Source of the DNA: Trichobilharzia szidati
Taxonomy: Eukaryota > Platyhelminthes > Trematoda > Strigeidida > Schistosomatidae
Length of the DNA stretch: 64,000 nucleotides
Reading direction: 5' to 3'
Assembly (NCBI GenBank): GCA_944472155.2
Contig: OX235274.1
Location: forward strand, 34,098,052 to 34,162,051
The translations under genes were made by a program, and so were the position numbers. The notes beneath the pieces were generated by a model that was not told the DNA's origin, made no database searches, and saw only the letters and a list, made by a program, of their open reading frames with translations. Numbering within the stretch: the first letter of the stretch is position 1; each line of letters opens with the position of its first letter. Below are positions 20,410-32,939 of this stretch, one piece after another.

Positions 20410-22375
20410 CTACAGGTTCTCGAAGATGCTTTCACAGTCGATGGAGTTGAGATAGAGAGGTGACTGCCATTCCAAGCTCTGTTCAATGATGATCGGTAGT
20501 GTGGCGATTTGATCAATACATGACTTGTTCCTCATGAATCTACCCTGTTTCGGTCGAAGTTTTTCATTCAGGGCTTGTTTGATTCTCTCCAGGATGATGC
20601 GGCTTAGTATTTTGCTTGGGATGGACAGGAGCATAATCCCGCGTCAGTTCTTGCATTGACTTGGGTCTCCTTTCTTTGGCAGTTTGAATAAGTAGCCTTT
20701 CTTCCAATCCTCGGGTACTTTGCCTTCTTTCCACACCTTCTCCAGTAGTGGCGTCATCAAGTCCGCTGTTGTCTCTGGGTCCATTTTCAATGCTTCTGCT
20801 GGGATTCCATCTGGTCCTGCTGCTTTTCCAGCTTTTAGCATCTTGATTGCCTTTAGGACTTCTGTTCTTCTCGGGGGTTTGATGTTCATTGGCAGTTCTG
20901 CTTCCGTTGGGCGGTCGATTTAGAAGTCTTTCGAAGCGTTCACACCACTGTTTCCTTTGCTCCACCTCTTTGGTGATTGACTTTCCATTGTCATCCTTCA
21001 CTGGTTTAATTTGTGTTGAACTTTTCCCCTATGGGAACCTGGGTGTTTGGTAGGGTGCTGCGAGGTCTTCTTTGCCTGCAGCTTGTTCTGCTTCACTTGC
21101 CACAGCTTCGTAATATTTTATTTTGTCTTCCCTGGCACTCTTCTTTACTCTTTTGTTCAGTGTATTGTAGCTTGCATTCAACTCCTATTTTTGTTGTTCG
21201 TCAATGCACTGGATAATCTTTTGTTTCACCATCCTTCTCTCTTCTGTTAGTCTCCATGTGTCCGTAGTGAGCCATTGTTTGTACTGTCTCTTCTTTCTGC
21301 CTAGAACTGCCATGCAGGTTTGACTCCAAACCGCTTTCAGGCTGTTCCAGTGCTTTTCAACGCTGGTCTCTTCGCTAGTGTTGATATGTGTCTCTGCCTC
21401 TTTCTTTATCATTGCATTGAAGATATCTTTTGTATCGTGATCCTTCAGTTTTTGAGTATTGAACTTGGCTTGTGGTCTATCTGCAGTTCCTGTTTCTTTG
21501 AAAGCTTTCAATTTGATTTGGATTGTCCCATGTACGAGATAGTGATGTGAGCCAACGTCTGCTCCTCTTCTTACTTTTGTGTCCAGTAAGCTGAGTCTCC
21601 ACTTCCTTGAGCAGTATATTGAGATGAAGTTGATTTGGTTTTTGGCTCACCCATCTGGTGACACCCATGTAGCCTTGTGGATATCCTTGTGTTTGTATAC
21701 GCTGCCGCCAATCACTAGTTCATTGAAGGCACAAAAGTAGGCGGAAAGTTTTCCGTTTCCATTCATTTCTCCGAGCGCTTCTCTACCCATGATGAGTTCT
21801 CTTCCTGTGTTTTCTGCGCCCAGTTTGGTGTTCGTGTCTCCCACTAGTATTTTGATGTCACCAACTGGAGTATTGTCCATTGTTGCCTATAGTTGTCTGT
21901 AGAACTCTTCTTTCTTTTCGAGATCTACGTTGTTTATGGGTGCATAGCATTGTATAGTTGTCACTTTTCTTCCTTTGGAGTTGAATCTGGCGGTCATTAT
22001 CCTGGGCGAGATCGCCTCCCATTGCATCAGGGCCTTCGTTGCCGTTGGTGACATCATGATAGCCACGCCATTGGTGTGCATGTGGTTGTCTTCTGGGTGA
22101 CCGTAGTAGATTACTGACTCTCCCGTTGACAATTTGGTGAGCCCATTCCCATTCCATCTGCTTTCACATATTCCAAATACTTGAATCCCATATCCTTTCA
22201 TCTCATTCCCAATCTAGGCAGCTTAGCTAGTCTCAAACATGGTGCGGACGTTCCATATCCCCACAGAGACTTTTTCTTTTGTCACAAGAGGACTCATCGT
22301 ACTGAAATTTCTGTAGCAACTTTGTTTACAGGGTGGGGTTACCAGCCTCACGCCTGAGAAGGGAGTTGTTACATG
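20410..22375 (-). mobile_element. RTE-clade LINE copy 2, 3' truncated and decayed
   Basis: Leader 22375-22260 (TGAGGCTGGTAACCCCACCC), then endonuclease pieces (VFGICESRWNGNGL; VGDTNTKLGAENTGRELIMG), a linker, and RT to LYLNSIDCESIFENL at about 20410. Several frameshifts (near 21890, 21650, 21500 and 20640) and stop codons break it. It ends before the catalytic Asp pair. Same family as copy 1 but clearly diverged, so an older insertion. Confidence 0.8.
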
Positions 22376-22810
22376 AATATATAGTTTACAGAGGAGCGAC
22401 GTTTTGAGTTGCTCCCCTTAGAATCAGGAAAACAAGGAACAAAGCAATCAGACTAACACCAGCAAAAGGAAAAAAAATTCACAGGAAGAAGGGCAGCGAC
22501 AACAACAAAAAAGTCGAAGCAGTAGCATCACTGTCAAATACAGTTAATAAAAATGATATCAAAACCATAGATTCACTAACTTTGGTCAACTTGGGTGTGT
22601 AAATCCAATAATATCTCCACCTAACTGTAATACTTTCACCCCGTCCCACCATATTTTATGATTGGATGCAAGTGAATGCTATGCAACGGCTGAACATTTT
22701 TCCGGGTTATTGAACTCAACTTAGCAGAGTCGAACAATTTAGGCCCAGCTAAATTTTTATGTCCAAATAATCTAATTGACCTTAATCTTTTAGTTGGACC
22801 TCCCAGTTAT
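22376..22810. other. Unrecognised sequence
   Basis: Contains a purine-rich stretch near 22440-22530; nothing recognisable. Confidence 0.4.
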
Positions 22811-23120
22811 TACATGGTGTTTGTTAAATTGTATTATTATTGTTAGCTAAATCTGTTGGGTCCTTAGGCCGACAAAATTTACCTCTGAGAGAGTTGACTG
22901 ATTGATTGGTTGGTTTAAATGCCGCCCTAACTCCGGCGTCATTGAGGATTCTACGTAATGCCTCTGATGTCCCTTCTTTATACGGCAGTACTACAGAGGC
23001 TTTGAATTTGATATTATTTTTGTCGTTATCATTACTAGTCTTATTTATGCTGTGGTTCTTCATAAATTTCTGAATAAATTTTGGTGTGTAGTTATTCACT
23101 AGTACTATTATTATCCTTAT
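22811..23120 (-). pseudogene. PLE-B-like connector fragment
   Basis: The minus strand reads NNYTPKFIQKFM, VVLPYKEGTSEALRRILND and AFKPTNQSVNSLRGKFCRPK. This is the block between RT and GIY-YIG in PLEs and closely parallels the pieces at 43300-43535 and 42600-42660. Neither RT nor endonuclease is attached. One stop-free 91-codon stretch remains. Confidence 0.7.
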
Positions 23121-23329
23121 TTGTTTGAATTAATTATTTAAATGTTCTGACTTACTAGTAAGGCTCCTGGCGTGATTCAGGGTGGCCAATAATTTATGCT
23201 TAAAACGTCAAACAGTTATTAATACTGCATCAGAGTGTGATATTTGAAATAAGCTTGTCTGGTATGGAATTAGACTCTGCCATAATGCCCAAATTGTGTA
23301 CTTACATTAGGAGTGTAATTCATTGAAAC

Positions 23330-23650
23330 CCATGGGATCTGACTTTCCGCGCCTTCATGGATTACTTATGGTTCATAAATTTGACGATCCATTACTTTTA
23401 ATTCCACCAATGTGTCATTCTGCTACGCATAAACTGGCGAAATGGTTAGCTGGGATTTTAAGCTCAGTATGCCCAGTATGAGTTGTGTAATTCTCTTTGA
23501 AGGATACATTTGAACTTGTAGACATGAATATAAAGGATATCAAAATGTATTCTTTTAATATTGATTCTTTGATTACTAATGTTCCATTGATTGAGACTGT
23601 TGATACTCGTTGTGACTACGTATTTTCTAGTTGTTTTTCATTCCCTTTAC
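23330..23650 (+). pseudogene. PLE RT finger/palm fragment
   Basis: Plus strand shows RLHGLLMVHK, MCHSATHKLAKWLAGIL, then after stops SLKDTFELVD and FNIDSLITNVPLIETVD. These match YGLPKIHK, the KLAQWLA block and SYDVTSLFTNVPLxET of PLE-D. Short and decayed; family within PLEs not assigned. Confidence 0.6.
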
Positions 23651-23714
23651 ATTTGACTTATTCGAAAGACATTATTATTAGTTATGATGGAGAAGATTTG
23701 TAACTCAGGTGGAT

Positions 23715-24620
23715 GATTTTGATCTCGTTGTGTTCTCTGAACTGGATAGTTAATTTGCGAAGCTTCTATTGTCCTACTAGGCAACATCTTCAGCCCATAC
23801 TTCAATTTGTTGAAGTGAGCTGTCAGATTTCTCCACGGGTGTATTAGTCATCTCTCCTGGTGACCTTGAACGTGATTGGTTGTCTTTGTGTGTTCTCACA
23901 CCCTCTAGACGGCTACTTGTATTGGAAGTGATTGTTTCCTTGACTTGAACTTTGACCCTTTGTGTGTGTGAGATTTCCTTCTTATCGGTTGATAAATTTT
24001 GTCAATCTCGATGTGTCTATTGATTGACGATTCACTAGAATACCAGGCTTCTAAAAATTCTTTAGCATTCTTGCTGTTTCCTCTGTCTAATATTCGAACG
24101 TTGGTTCTCCCTGTCGAATTGATGTCCATGTTTGTCTGTATGTAGTGAGGGAGTGGATGTCATGTCTTTTGACGGCTTGCTTATGGTCATGGATGCGAAG
24201 ACGAAAGGGGCCGTCCACTTTGGCAAGTGTCGTGTTTTCCGCGGTTGTTACAATTTATTTTGTAGATGATGTTCGGTTTTATCTTCTTTTGTTATTGGGT
24301 CTTTTGATTGACATAGAACTGGGTGAAGTGATTTTGATGGTTTGTGTGCGACGTCAATTCCTAAACGTTTGAAGAGTCTTGTAGTGATTTCTGAGATGTT
24401 CTTTATATATGGTAGGGCGATTTTCTTTGTGCTTTCCTTGGGGGCCTTTTGGTTTCATAGGTTGGCTTGGGGGTATATGTCGTTTGATGAAATTCCGTGG
24501 ATATCCATTGTTTTGGAAGATTTCCATGAGATATCTTTCTTCACTTTCCTTCTGGCGGAGAATTTGTAGACGAATAAGTGTTAATGGCTTCCTTAATTTT
24601 CAATAGAGGGCTGAGCATGA
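23715..24620 (-). mobile_element. PLE-C 3' part: connector, GIY-YIG tail and terminal repeat
   Basis: On the minus strand: KIALPYIKNISEITTRLFKR, LGIDVAHKPSKSLHPVLCQS, a broken GIY-YIG core, RIHDHKQAVKRHD, and FLEAWYSSESSINRHIEID, then a 3' region (23905-23715) that recurs at 34940-36095, 52155-52330 and 58165-58352. This link identifies those repeats as PLE-C terminal sequence. Several stops interrupt the endonuclease. Confidence 0.65.
23752..23811 (-). ncRNA. Hammerhead-like fold in PLE-C terminal repeat, damaged
   Basis: CTGAAGATG, a stem II with loop TAGTA, then GAAG (consensus GAAA in sister copies) followed by CTTCGCAAATT. The lost A of GAAA suggests this copy is dead. Confidence 0.4.
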
Positions 24621-24639
24621 CTATTTTTGGTAGTGAGAT

Positions 24640-25390
24640 TGTTAGTCTACACTTTGCAAACTGATGTATGCTGTATAATGCAATCCAATAATCACTTTGG
24701 TTTCTGTGAATAATAAGGTTAACGAGCGGTCGACAGTGATGTCAGTGGCTTTCACATGAAAGATATCACGAAGTGTGGCTCTCAGCCGAATTGGACAATC
24801 TGAGTAGGTGACCAGTAAACTTCAGAATATTCGATTCGTTTTCTGTAAGAACCATACTAGAATGTGATCATGGTCACCGTAACACGTACCAAGATACACG
24901 ATTATTAGTAGTCTAGGCGAAAAGAATATTACTGTCCTTGTCACACTGACTCGTTTGAACAAAGTGGTATTAGAAGATCATAAGATAGAACCGCTTCACT
25001 CCTTGGCTTGCCTGTTACCTCCCTACATTGTAGAAAATAGAAGCCAATTGCTTATCTGGAGACAAACTGTGGAACAATCATTAAGAATAATAAAGCCGCT
25101 TTTATGCAAGGACCAAAACTGAATTATTTTGATGTGATGAATGCAGGAGACAAATTAACGAAACCGCGTTAATACAATGGACATGATTTACTGCATTCTT
25201 CTGTATACTTTGACGAACTTCTGTGAGTCACGCAAAGTCGAATCTTACGTCCAAACAATATTATTTCAATACATAAGTCTGACACATGACTCGGGAATTG
25301 TGTGGATGATTTCATTTTAAACCCAGTAGAGAATACTTGCCTCAATTTTAACATAAGAATTAACTAAGAATCTGGTCCCAGTCATCTTTA
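24640..25390. other. Unrecognised sequence
   Basis: No element or gene recognised. Confidence 0.4.
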
Positions 25391-25485
25391 TTTTGTTGTT
25401 GGGACTCGTTTTCCTTGTATTTTCATCATTTGATTTGCTTTTATTGGCGTTATTTTCATTTTGTGTGGCATCTTCTTCTAGATGG

Positions 25486-26252
25486 CTTGCATGGGATACG
25501 CTAGGCGATGTTATTGGACGTTTGGAAAACTTCCCATTGACGGTGAATGAATTACAAGATACTAGGGAATGGCCAACTTCTACAAATTACCCTCACCTCT
25601 TGTGAAGCAGATTGAACATGTTTTCAAGGGCTGGCAGCAGCTGTTAAGTTCTGACTATTTACATCCACCTGTAATTCTCTTAAAAGCATCTGACGAAAGT
25701 GAACCTACACCACCTAGATTAAATGGCACAGAAAGCTAGTCTCATGCTCAAGTGAAGTCGAGATAATCTAGAAATGCTATAGATGACGTATCTCTATCTC
25801 AAATAAGGGATTGTGATTCAGTCTACACCGACGAAGCTTTTGTTTATTGAACGAAGAGGACTCTACAAGGTCATTTATCAAACAAAACCTGTGACAACTG
25901 AGAAACAAAATGAAAATCGTCTTGATATCAGGATAGCGATAACTATGAATGTAATACATCTACACGCCTAAAATCTGTAGAATTTCCATCACCTCCTAGG
26001 TAAGGAGTGTATTAAGGCTAGGTTGCATTGATTTTCTATCAGGTAAGTCATTAAATGGCTGTAGGTGTAGGGAAACACAGGATTCTGTATCTCAAGCAAA
26101 GTCATTTTCTCCAGTATCTCAGTCTTAGGTACGTTGGGAACTTTTCGATCGCCAAACCTCGTGTGACTAAGTCTACCCGTTTATCAAAGGTTAAATCAAC
26201 TGCAGAGCTAGTTGAAGCTGTAGGTGACTGCACTGAATCTTCATACTGCTAA
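25486..26252 (+). pseudogene. Decayed gene with TFIIS-N-like segment (MED26/elongin-like)
   Basis: A splice-acceptor-like TTCTTCTAG precedes a run reading LGDVIGRLENFPLTVNELQDTR; one base out of frame it continues as LPSPLVKQIEHVFKGWQQLL. This pattern (V..L....+T...L..T+ ... +.W..L+) resembles the TFIIS N-terminal domain of MED26, elongin A and TFIIS. It continues with in-frame stops to PPR at 25998, an intron-like GTAAGG...CTATCAG (about 26000-26042), and a second part containing RLSKVKSTAELVEAVGD. Stops and frameshifts indicate a pseudogene that kept an intron-like gap, so perhaps a duplicated gene fragment rather than a processed copy. Assignment is from memory of the domain. Confidence 0.35.
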
Positions 26253-26330
26253 GAAACTGAAGTAGTGGTAAGGAAGTCAACCTATCACGTGAATGTTCTC
26301 TTACGTGGCCTGGTAAACTAAGTTTAAGCC

Positions 26331-27182
26331 AAACAACAGGTGGCCCTCATCCAGCATAATCGATCAAGGCGAAATGCAAAGTAAACTAAAATAAGATTAA
26401 CAATTACTAGGAACTCGACTACATTCATAGTTTCACTCTTCGCTAAATGGTTGCTAAATTACCATTAATAGTTTTGAAAATGTTATCAACGATGGTTTTG
26501 GAGAAATTGGTTGAATTTTTTCGTGGTTGACTTCATACCTGTAATGCTGTCGTAGAGGCTAGCATAAGTATTTACTCATCTTAGTCAAAATTAGGATACG
26601 AGAGATATGTGATGGTATAGGATTCAGCAAGAAGTGAGTCAGTGTATAGGGGTACGAAATCTTAAGGAATAAATGTTGATTGCAAATTATGTAGGTTTCT
26701 ATTTGCTTCCGAGGAGATGTTGGCAGTTGGTAGTAGGCAAACTGAGTAGATTGTGACAGATGTCATATGTACTTAAATTCGGTGTTGAGGTAGGCAAGCA
26801 GCTTACACAACCAATCACGAAAACAGGATATGTGGGCGTAATGACTAATGACAAGCAATCACAGTAAAGTGATCTACTAGAGGCCTGATTATTTGTTTAG
26901 TAAGAAATTGTGATGTCGTCAGTTTTGTCGAAGTATTAACCTATGACTTACAGTTCTGTGAAATTTTTGGGCAGGTTATAATTAGTAGTGAGCAGTTGAA
27001 ATTGGATAGCAACTTGTAGGTGACGTACGTGACCGTTATGTAATAGGGACAGATTATTCATAATTGAAGAAGCCGAACTAGGGATGAATATAGTGAAATG
27101 ATTAGAAATTGCAAGTGTATCAGGGACTGAAATAGAATACACATGAGTTTGTTTAAAATAGAGCTTTGTTTAACAGACAGTC
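26331..27182. other. Unrecognised sequence
   Basis: No recognisable coding or repeat motif. Confidence 0.4.
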
Positions 27183-27412
27183 GTGTGTCGGTGTCACAGC
27201 GGTTAGGATGTTCACCGACTGTGCACATGGTCCGGGGTTCGATCCCCGACGGACTCACTCCTTTACCTCTTTAAGCCAGTAATTGGACAGGCAAAGACGG
27301 AAGGTTGGACTTGAGGCTAGCAACCCCATCCTGTAAAAGTAAACACTGCTACAGAAACTTCAGACCTCTAGATTGAAGCTCTATGTTCCACTGGGAACGT
27401 GAAGGAATAAAA
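27183..27412 (+). mobile_element. SINE-B copy 2
   Basis: tRNA-like head GTGTCGGTGTCACAGCGG to B box GGTTCGATCCC, body CTAGCAACCCCATCCTGTAA and 3' end TATGTTCCACTGGGAACGTG. Full length compared with copy 1. Confidence 0.85.
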
Positions 27413-30400
27413 AAATTAGCATACCGTCGAGTCTCAGTGTGAATAGGATATTGGTTAGGCTGGTCTATTTATGGAAACAGGCGTAAACCAGAAGGGCACG
27501 GTGTAAGTTTAGGAAGCTTTAGGAGTTTTGACTTGATTAGCTAGTATGTTTGGGTCCACAGATATCCGCACCAAATTATTGTTGGTGTGCAACACTTCCG
27601 AAGTATGTAGGTGACTACTGATCGAAGGCTATACGGTTTTCTGAAGATAGCGTTACGCAAGCTGAAATTTACAAAAGTCTAGGGGTATAAGGCTGAGAGT
27701 TTCCGTCCTATTAGGTGGTAATCCTGAAGAATTTCCTTAGAGAGCTAAGCAGTTCCTATCTGTTAAATGTAAAATGAACTCTCATAGTTGAGAGAGTAGT
27801 GTGAAGAAATGCGTTTAACTCGTACACTTATGCATCAGATAGTTAGTCTTATGTTAAAGAGAAGTTCATTCTACACCACTCTTTCACATTAGTTTTTAGG
27901 TCGTGAAAGTAACTGAATACGCCGAAAGTTTCCGCTTGTAGACACATTCTCAATATGATGTGACAGAAGAATTAGCTACATTGGATTCAATATAACACCA
28001 AAACAGAGGATAATTCCACGTTAGACAAGATCATTTGATACAAAATTGTGTTAATACATGGATGATGTTTTGAGCACAGTTTCTCGCTGATAACTATATC
28101 TATGTAATGCAATTTTCCACATATCCGGGATACCCACTGCTTCATTACGGCCTAATGTATCTGACGAATCGAGATTAGATGATTGGCATCTCTCCATGTG
28201 ATTATATTTCTCTATGGTACTTTTACCTCCCCTCACCATGTTGCATGATAACATCGAAATAGATCGATACCAATGGCCCAACTAGTTTCTAGTTTAGTCG
28301 AATGAGCGAGGTCAATAATTCTGGATCTAGCTAAATTCAAAGTCTAGAATGTGCTTCTAATTTGTATGATCCCACCGAAAGTCAGTAAAGGAGGCTTAAA
28401 TTCAATGGTTAAATAGTCACGACAGGTTTGTTGACCATGAGGAACTGAGGCAATGAAATTGGCGACATCACACAATTAATAAAAAGTTTACTAGTGAATT
28501 CATCCGAGTAATCTTATGGCCCATAATAAAAATAGAGAAACTAGTGAAAATAATAATTGATTTGTAGCCTCAATACAACTTGCACAGAAAGTTAATTGCC
28601 CTGATCTTCGAAAGGAGAGGGTAAAGCGAGTTAGGAAGTCGTGTGGACAAGCAATCACTCAAGTACTAACAGTATATCACGCACGAAGTGTTATATTAAT
28701 AAGAAAACTCACTCACTACATCGAGTTTAAGTTTCCAATACTGTAAGGAATATATTCGACTGAATGTAGTGACTTCCTGATATGCATAACATGACTATAC
28801 TTTCATCCCCGTGTTCTTTGTCTAAGGCTTTGAGACTCGAAAACATTTATCGTAGAGATTCATTGCGAAGTCCTGTGTGCCTATGTACCGAACTTCTAGA
28901 TGTTTTGAAATTATTTCCCGTATGCGAAGCATTCCAGCTTGACAACTCAATGTCACTTCTATGAGTTCAAAGGTATGAACACAACAATTGAATATCATTA
29001 ATACTATAATGGTGTTTGATAGTTCTTAGGTATTACGCCATTCGTAGTGTGAGTCGCCACCTAGTTGTTATTGTTAGACATCCGGAAGTTTTGAAATGGT
29101 GGGGGACCTAAAACTCAGGAGAAACTACTCAAATGGAAGCTGACTTTTCTGCTAATCCGAATTGCGGATAATAGATTGGGTGCAATCATGTATATTACTG
29201 CATTGAGAAGAGAAGAAATTTTGTTGAATTTCATTTTATACTAAAAATAACCTATCGTCTGACTAGGTGCATAATGCAGACTACTTTTTCGTCGGAATTT
29301 GGACGTCTTTATCACCAGACAACTAGGTCAGTGTAATTCAGATCAAGCGATAATGTTATTTCAATAAACTGCAAGGAAGTGTTTTGTGGTTAACAGTTAG
29401 AGTTTTCAGTATTGAATGAAATTTTATATAACTAACTTCGAAGACTTCTACGCTTATAAGAATAAACATGTCATCCCCTCCTAGTATTAATCTGTTGAAC
29501 TTCCCAGGACATAGTACGTCATAATACCATAGTTTCTCTACGTAACGCTTCTGTCTCCAAGAGACTTCCAGTGGTATAATTTGCCTCGTTTTCAGAAGTC
29601 TCGGGGCTTCATTTATTGAATTACATTGTTAGATTACTTCACAGGAGAGGCGTATATAACAGTTATCAACTACTCCAGCTTCTTTTTACGTCCCTTCATC
29701 AGTAATTTTAACTTGCAATAAATTTGGGTTCACTGGTTTTAGTTTACCTCTGCATGTGAGACTCGCATAACTTGTGTTGTACTAATGGAAGCAAGCAACT
29801 ACCTCCGACGAATCCTAATTAGACGTTTAAAAAAACTAAGGAAAACTACTAGCCGTGTACATTAGATAATCCACTAGCAATCAAGTGATTCGCAAAAAAT
29901 TGATTCCAATGGCAGATGCTTTCAAAGTGGATTTCAGTGCAGATGTTTGCAGTGCATTCAAAGGTGCCACAAGACTTAGAGTTGAAACAAACTGCTGTTT
30001 TGTATGTAAAGTGATAATCATTAGTATAAATACCACCTGCATTCGCCATCACAATGTACAAATCTTTATAAAAACACCAAGTCATTGAATTTTACAAAAT
30101 ATTTGATGTGGAGGACTGTTTCTACGTTCGTCTACTTGAGTAATTTGGTCTTAAATGTAAGAGAACAAACGTTCGGTGAAATGAAGGTCACTAGGTGGAC
30201 AGAGGATCTCGGAAAACAGCGTAGCATACGAGATTTCTAAGATAATTTGAGGTAGTGTGGAGTCTTTCCTGGAACAATAATTATACTAATAGAATAAGCA
30301 TCCTTTAACTACTTCAACTGCCTCTTAGGAGATAAGAATATGAGGATGACTTTACTGATACTGTTATCAAACCGTAGGCACGTCAATTCTAAATTCTGGT

Positions 30401-30739
30401 GAGAATTGCGAGCATTCAGCACTGAAAGTAACAACAACAAACAAAAATATTGTTTATCTTGTATTTCAAAACTTTTTGGCTTATAAACGTTGATTCATGA
30501 GTGGGAGACACAATCCAGTGTGTACGCAACTGATGACTTTGAGCAGAAACAGAAATAAATTGTCTGTTGTTAGGTTTGCTTAACTGTAATTGCTGTTGTA
30601 TAGGTTAGAGTCATCTCGAAATTATGTTGTCGTCGTGTTCATGTGTAGGGGACTGTCTAGCGAGCTCAATAGCATAATAAGTATGTGAATAAAAATCCAA
30701 CTTAATGAGATGATAGTTTACAATTTATTTAGGATAGTA
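27413..30739. other. Unrecognised sequence (3.3 kb)
   Basis: No LINE, PLE or SINE motif recognised. Short plus frames at 28782-28964 and 29885-30088 have protein-like composition but no family match; they could be decayed exons. Confidence 0.35.
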
Positions 30740-31570
30740 GGCTATATGTCTGTGTTAATCCTTTCGATTTGTTGCACACATGAGGTCCAATCTCGCCTTG
30801 AATGAATCGACGGATGGCGCTGATACGGCGTGTTCCGGTAGGGAGTTCCAATGGTTCACAATTCGAAGCGAAAAACGGATCTCCAGATGCAGACGATTCG
30901 ACCGTGGTTTTTGAACCTTGAGGTGATGTCCTCGCATTTGGTTGGTGCTAGAAGGAAGAAAATAAATTAGCTCCAAAATCATTTCTTAGGATACGGTATG
31001 CTAGTATTAGGTCACCCCTAAGTCGTCTGTATGACAGTGGAAATAAACCCAGTCGACTTAACCTTTCCTCATATGACGGTTGAGAAACCCTTTATTAGCT
31101 TGTGGTGAGAGATGGTTGCTAGCCAAATTGGTTGACAGTAATTGAGGTCAATGTTAGTCATGTGAAAACAAGGTCAAGATGGAGAGGCGGATACAGTTAA
31201 CATATAGATGCAAGGTTAACTTTGTGTGAGAAACAACCAATCAACAGACTGTATTTTCTACTAACATTAACCTACCATAATGTACATCAAAATCTATAAA
31301 TATGTGTCGATTTTCCATAATAAACGTTCTGTTGCCTGGCCCTTGTCTTCTGTTGTTACAAGCTTAGTTCCTACTCTTTGCACCCTTTCTAATAAGTCTA
31401 TGTCGTATTTGAAACACGGGCTCGCTGCCTGGATCCCATATTCCAAATGAGGTCGGATATAATATACGAAATATATCAGTGTCAAAGTTCGCAAAAGCCT
31501 TACGTATGGCCCATAATATTCGAAAACCCTTAGTGGCTGCAGCTCTACAGTTTGTTGTAACAGTATATTA
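30740..31570 (-). pseudogene. CR1-like LINE C-terminal fragment, split by a solo LTR
   Basis: The minus strand reads CRAATKGFRILWAIRKAFAN, then IRPHLEYGIQAASPCFKYDI and LLERVQRVGTKLV. After the LTR (31101-31360) it resumes as PSYEERLSRLGLFPLSYRRL, RGDLILAYRIL, and IVNHWNSLPEHAVSAPSVDS. These are the typical end blocks of CR1-clade (and related) reverse transcriptases. Catalytic palm absent; several stops. Confidence 0.75.
31101..31360 (+). mobile_element. Solo LTR copy 1 (260 bp)
   Basis: Begins TGTGGTGAGAG, ends TGTTGTTACA, flanked by AGCT at 31097-31100 and 31361-31364 (4-bp target duplication). AATAAA before the end fits a polyadenylation signal. It interrupts the CR1 fragment. No internal retrotransposon sequence, so it is a recombined solo LTR of a TG...CA-type LTR element; superfamily not determined. 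Confidence 0.8.
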
Positions 31571-32360
31571 TAAAGAAATACAATGATGAGTTATACTAAT
31601 TAAACGGTTACTTGGATATACGACTACAAATTAATAACATAATCCATAGAGACGTTCATTGCTGGACTCATGTTCAGTGGCAGTAGAGCAGTCTTCGGAT
31701 AGATATAAGAGGTCCCTGAAAAATTCAAAGTACACAACTCGGTTATGAGTAAAGCAAGTAGACAGTATAGACTAGTGAGAAGACGAAACGACCAACAGTA
31801 CACTGTATTTCAGATTGTACTCGGAAGTTATCTATGTTCCAACATGAATTATTTTAAACAAAAGTCATGTGCATTTTTTCAAATTTCAACATCTAACAGA
31901 AGAATGTACAGTCATATTGTTACGTACTCCACAGTTCGTTCCAAATTTCCTTCATATAATAACTAACGTGCTCAGCAGGTATATGCACATTTGAATGCAT
32001 TCATGCAGCCCTGTAATACACATATCCTGGTACCGAATTCCCGATTCAAGTGCCATTTAATACTGACATCTAGGGTAGAAATCGTCAAAGTTTAAGTATA
32101 AGAAATATTAGAATTCCATTTAATAAACTTCGCAATCAGTCCAACTCAGACGACTGGTTTCAGATTTTCAATCGACCAGCGAATAAACTTACTATCTACA
32201 TTACTTCAAATGGAATCAATAGATTTCAGTAATATACTCGATGGTCTATGAGGTCTAGTAAACATCACATTAAGATTACTATTATTATTACAGGAATACA
32301 CAACGGATAGCTAGGGGCTTGAGCTTCACTATTACCTGTGTTAGAATATCAAAAACAACG
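31571..32360. other. Unrecognised sequence
   Basis: AT-rich; nothing recognised. Confidence 0.4.
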
Positions 32361-32364
32361 GAAA

Positions 32365-32520
32365 GCACTACATAGGACCGGATAAATTGTATGCTACATG
32401 TGGGACTTTCTATATAGGTGAAACATTTTCGTTCGAGGTAAAAATGAATGAGTTCGATATGACTGAGGGAGAAAGTGAAGTGATTCAAACGTGTCCTGAT
32501 AAAGTTATTTAGAAGAGAAA
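32365..32520 (+). pseudogene. PLE GIY-YIG fragment
   Basis: A short run reads KLYATCGTFYIGETFSFEVK with MNEFD following, resembling C..C...FYIGET.RS.EVR..EH of PLE endonucleases. Decayed and very short. Confidence 0.45.
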
Positions 32521-32789
32521 CATTGAGTGATTTTCCCAAATCAGAAATTGCAGACCTGTGTTCAGACAGTGAGTCAGAACTACCATGTTGAACACAAGTA
32601 CTTCGTCGCCTCTACGTTGATTTGTAACATTTCCTGCAACATAATCGATATGGAAATTTACTCGCCATCCAAATGGAATACAGATTAATAGCACCACATT
32701 GAACACAACATGAAAGGCTTTATGACTATTTATCACATTACATCTTGAGAAAAGTATTGCATACTCTTAATCGTGCCCCATTATGTATA

Positions 32790-32935
32790 AGATTTTATTT
32801 TATTAATCACACAGTGTTGTACAGTAATATTAAGTGATGACGTTTCGAGCATAAACTATTGCTCATAATCATATCAACTTGATATGATTATGGAGTTATG
32901 CTCTACCACAGTGCCGAAGTAATATACTTATACCT
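32790..32935 (-). repeat. PLE-B terminal-repeat fragment
   Basis: Contains TGACGTTTCGAGCATAAACT and GCTCATAATCATATCAA as at 42060-42100, followed by an inverted piece (TTGATATGATTATGG) and CTCTACCACAGTGC as beyond 44700. A hammerhead-like minus-strand fold lies at 32834-32878. Confidence 0.6.
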
Positions 32936-32939
32936 TAAT

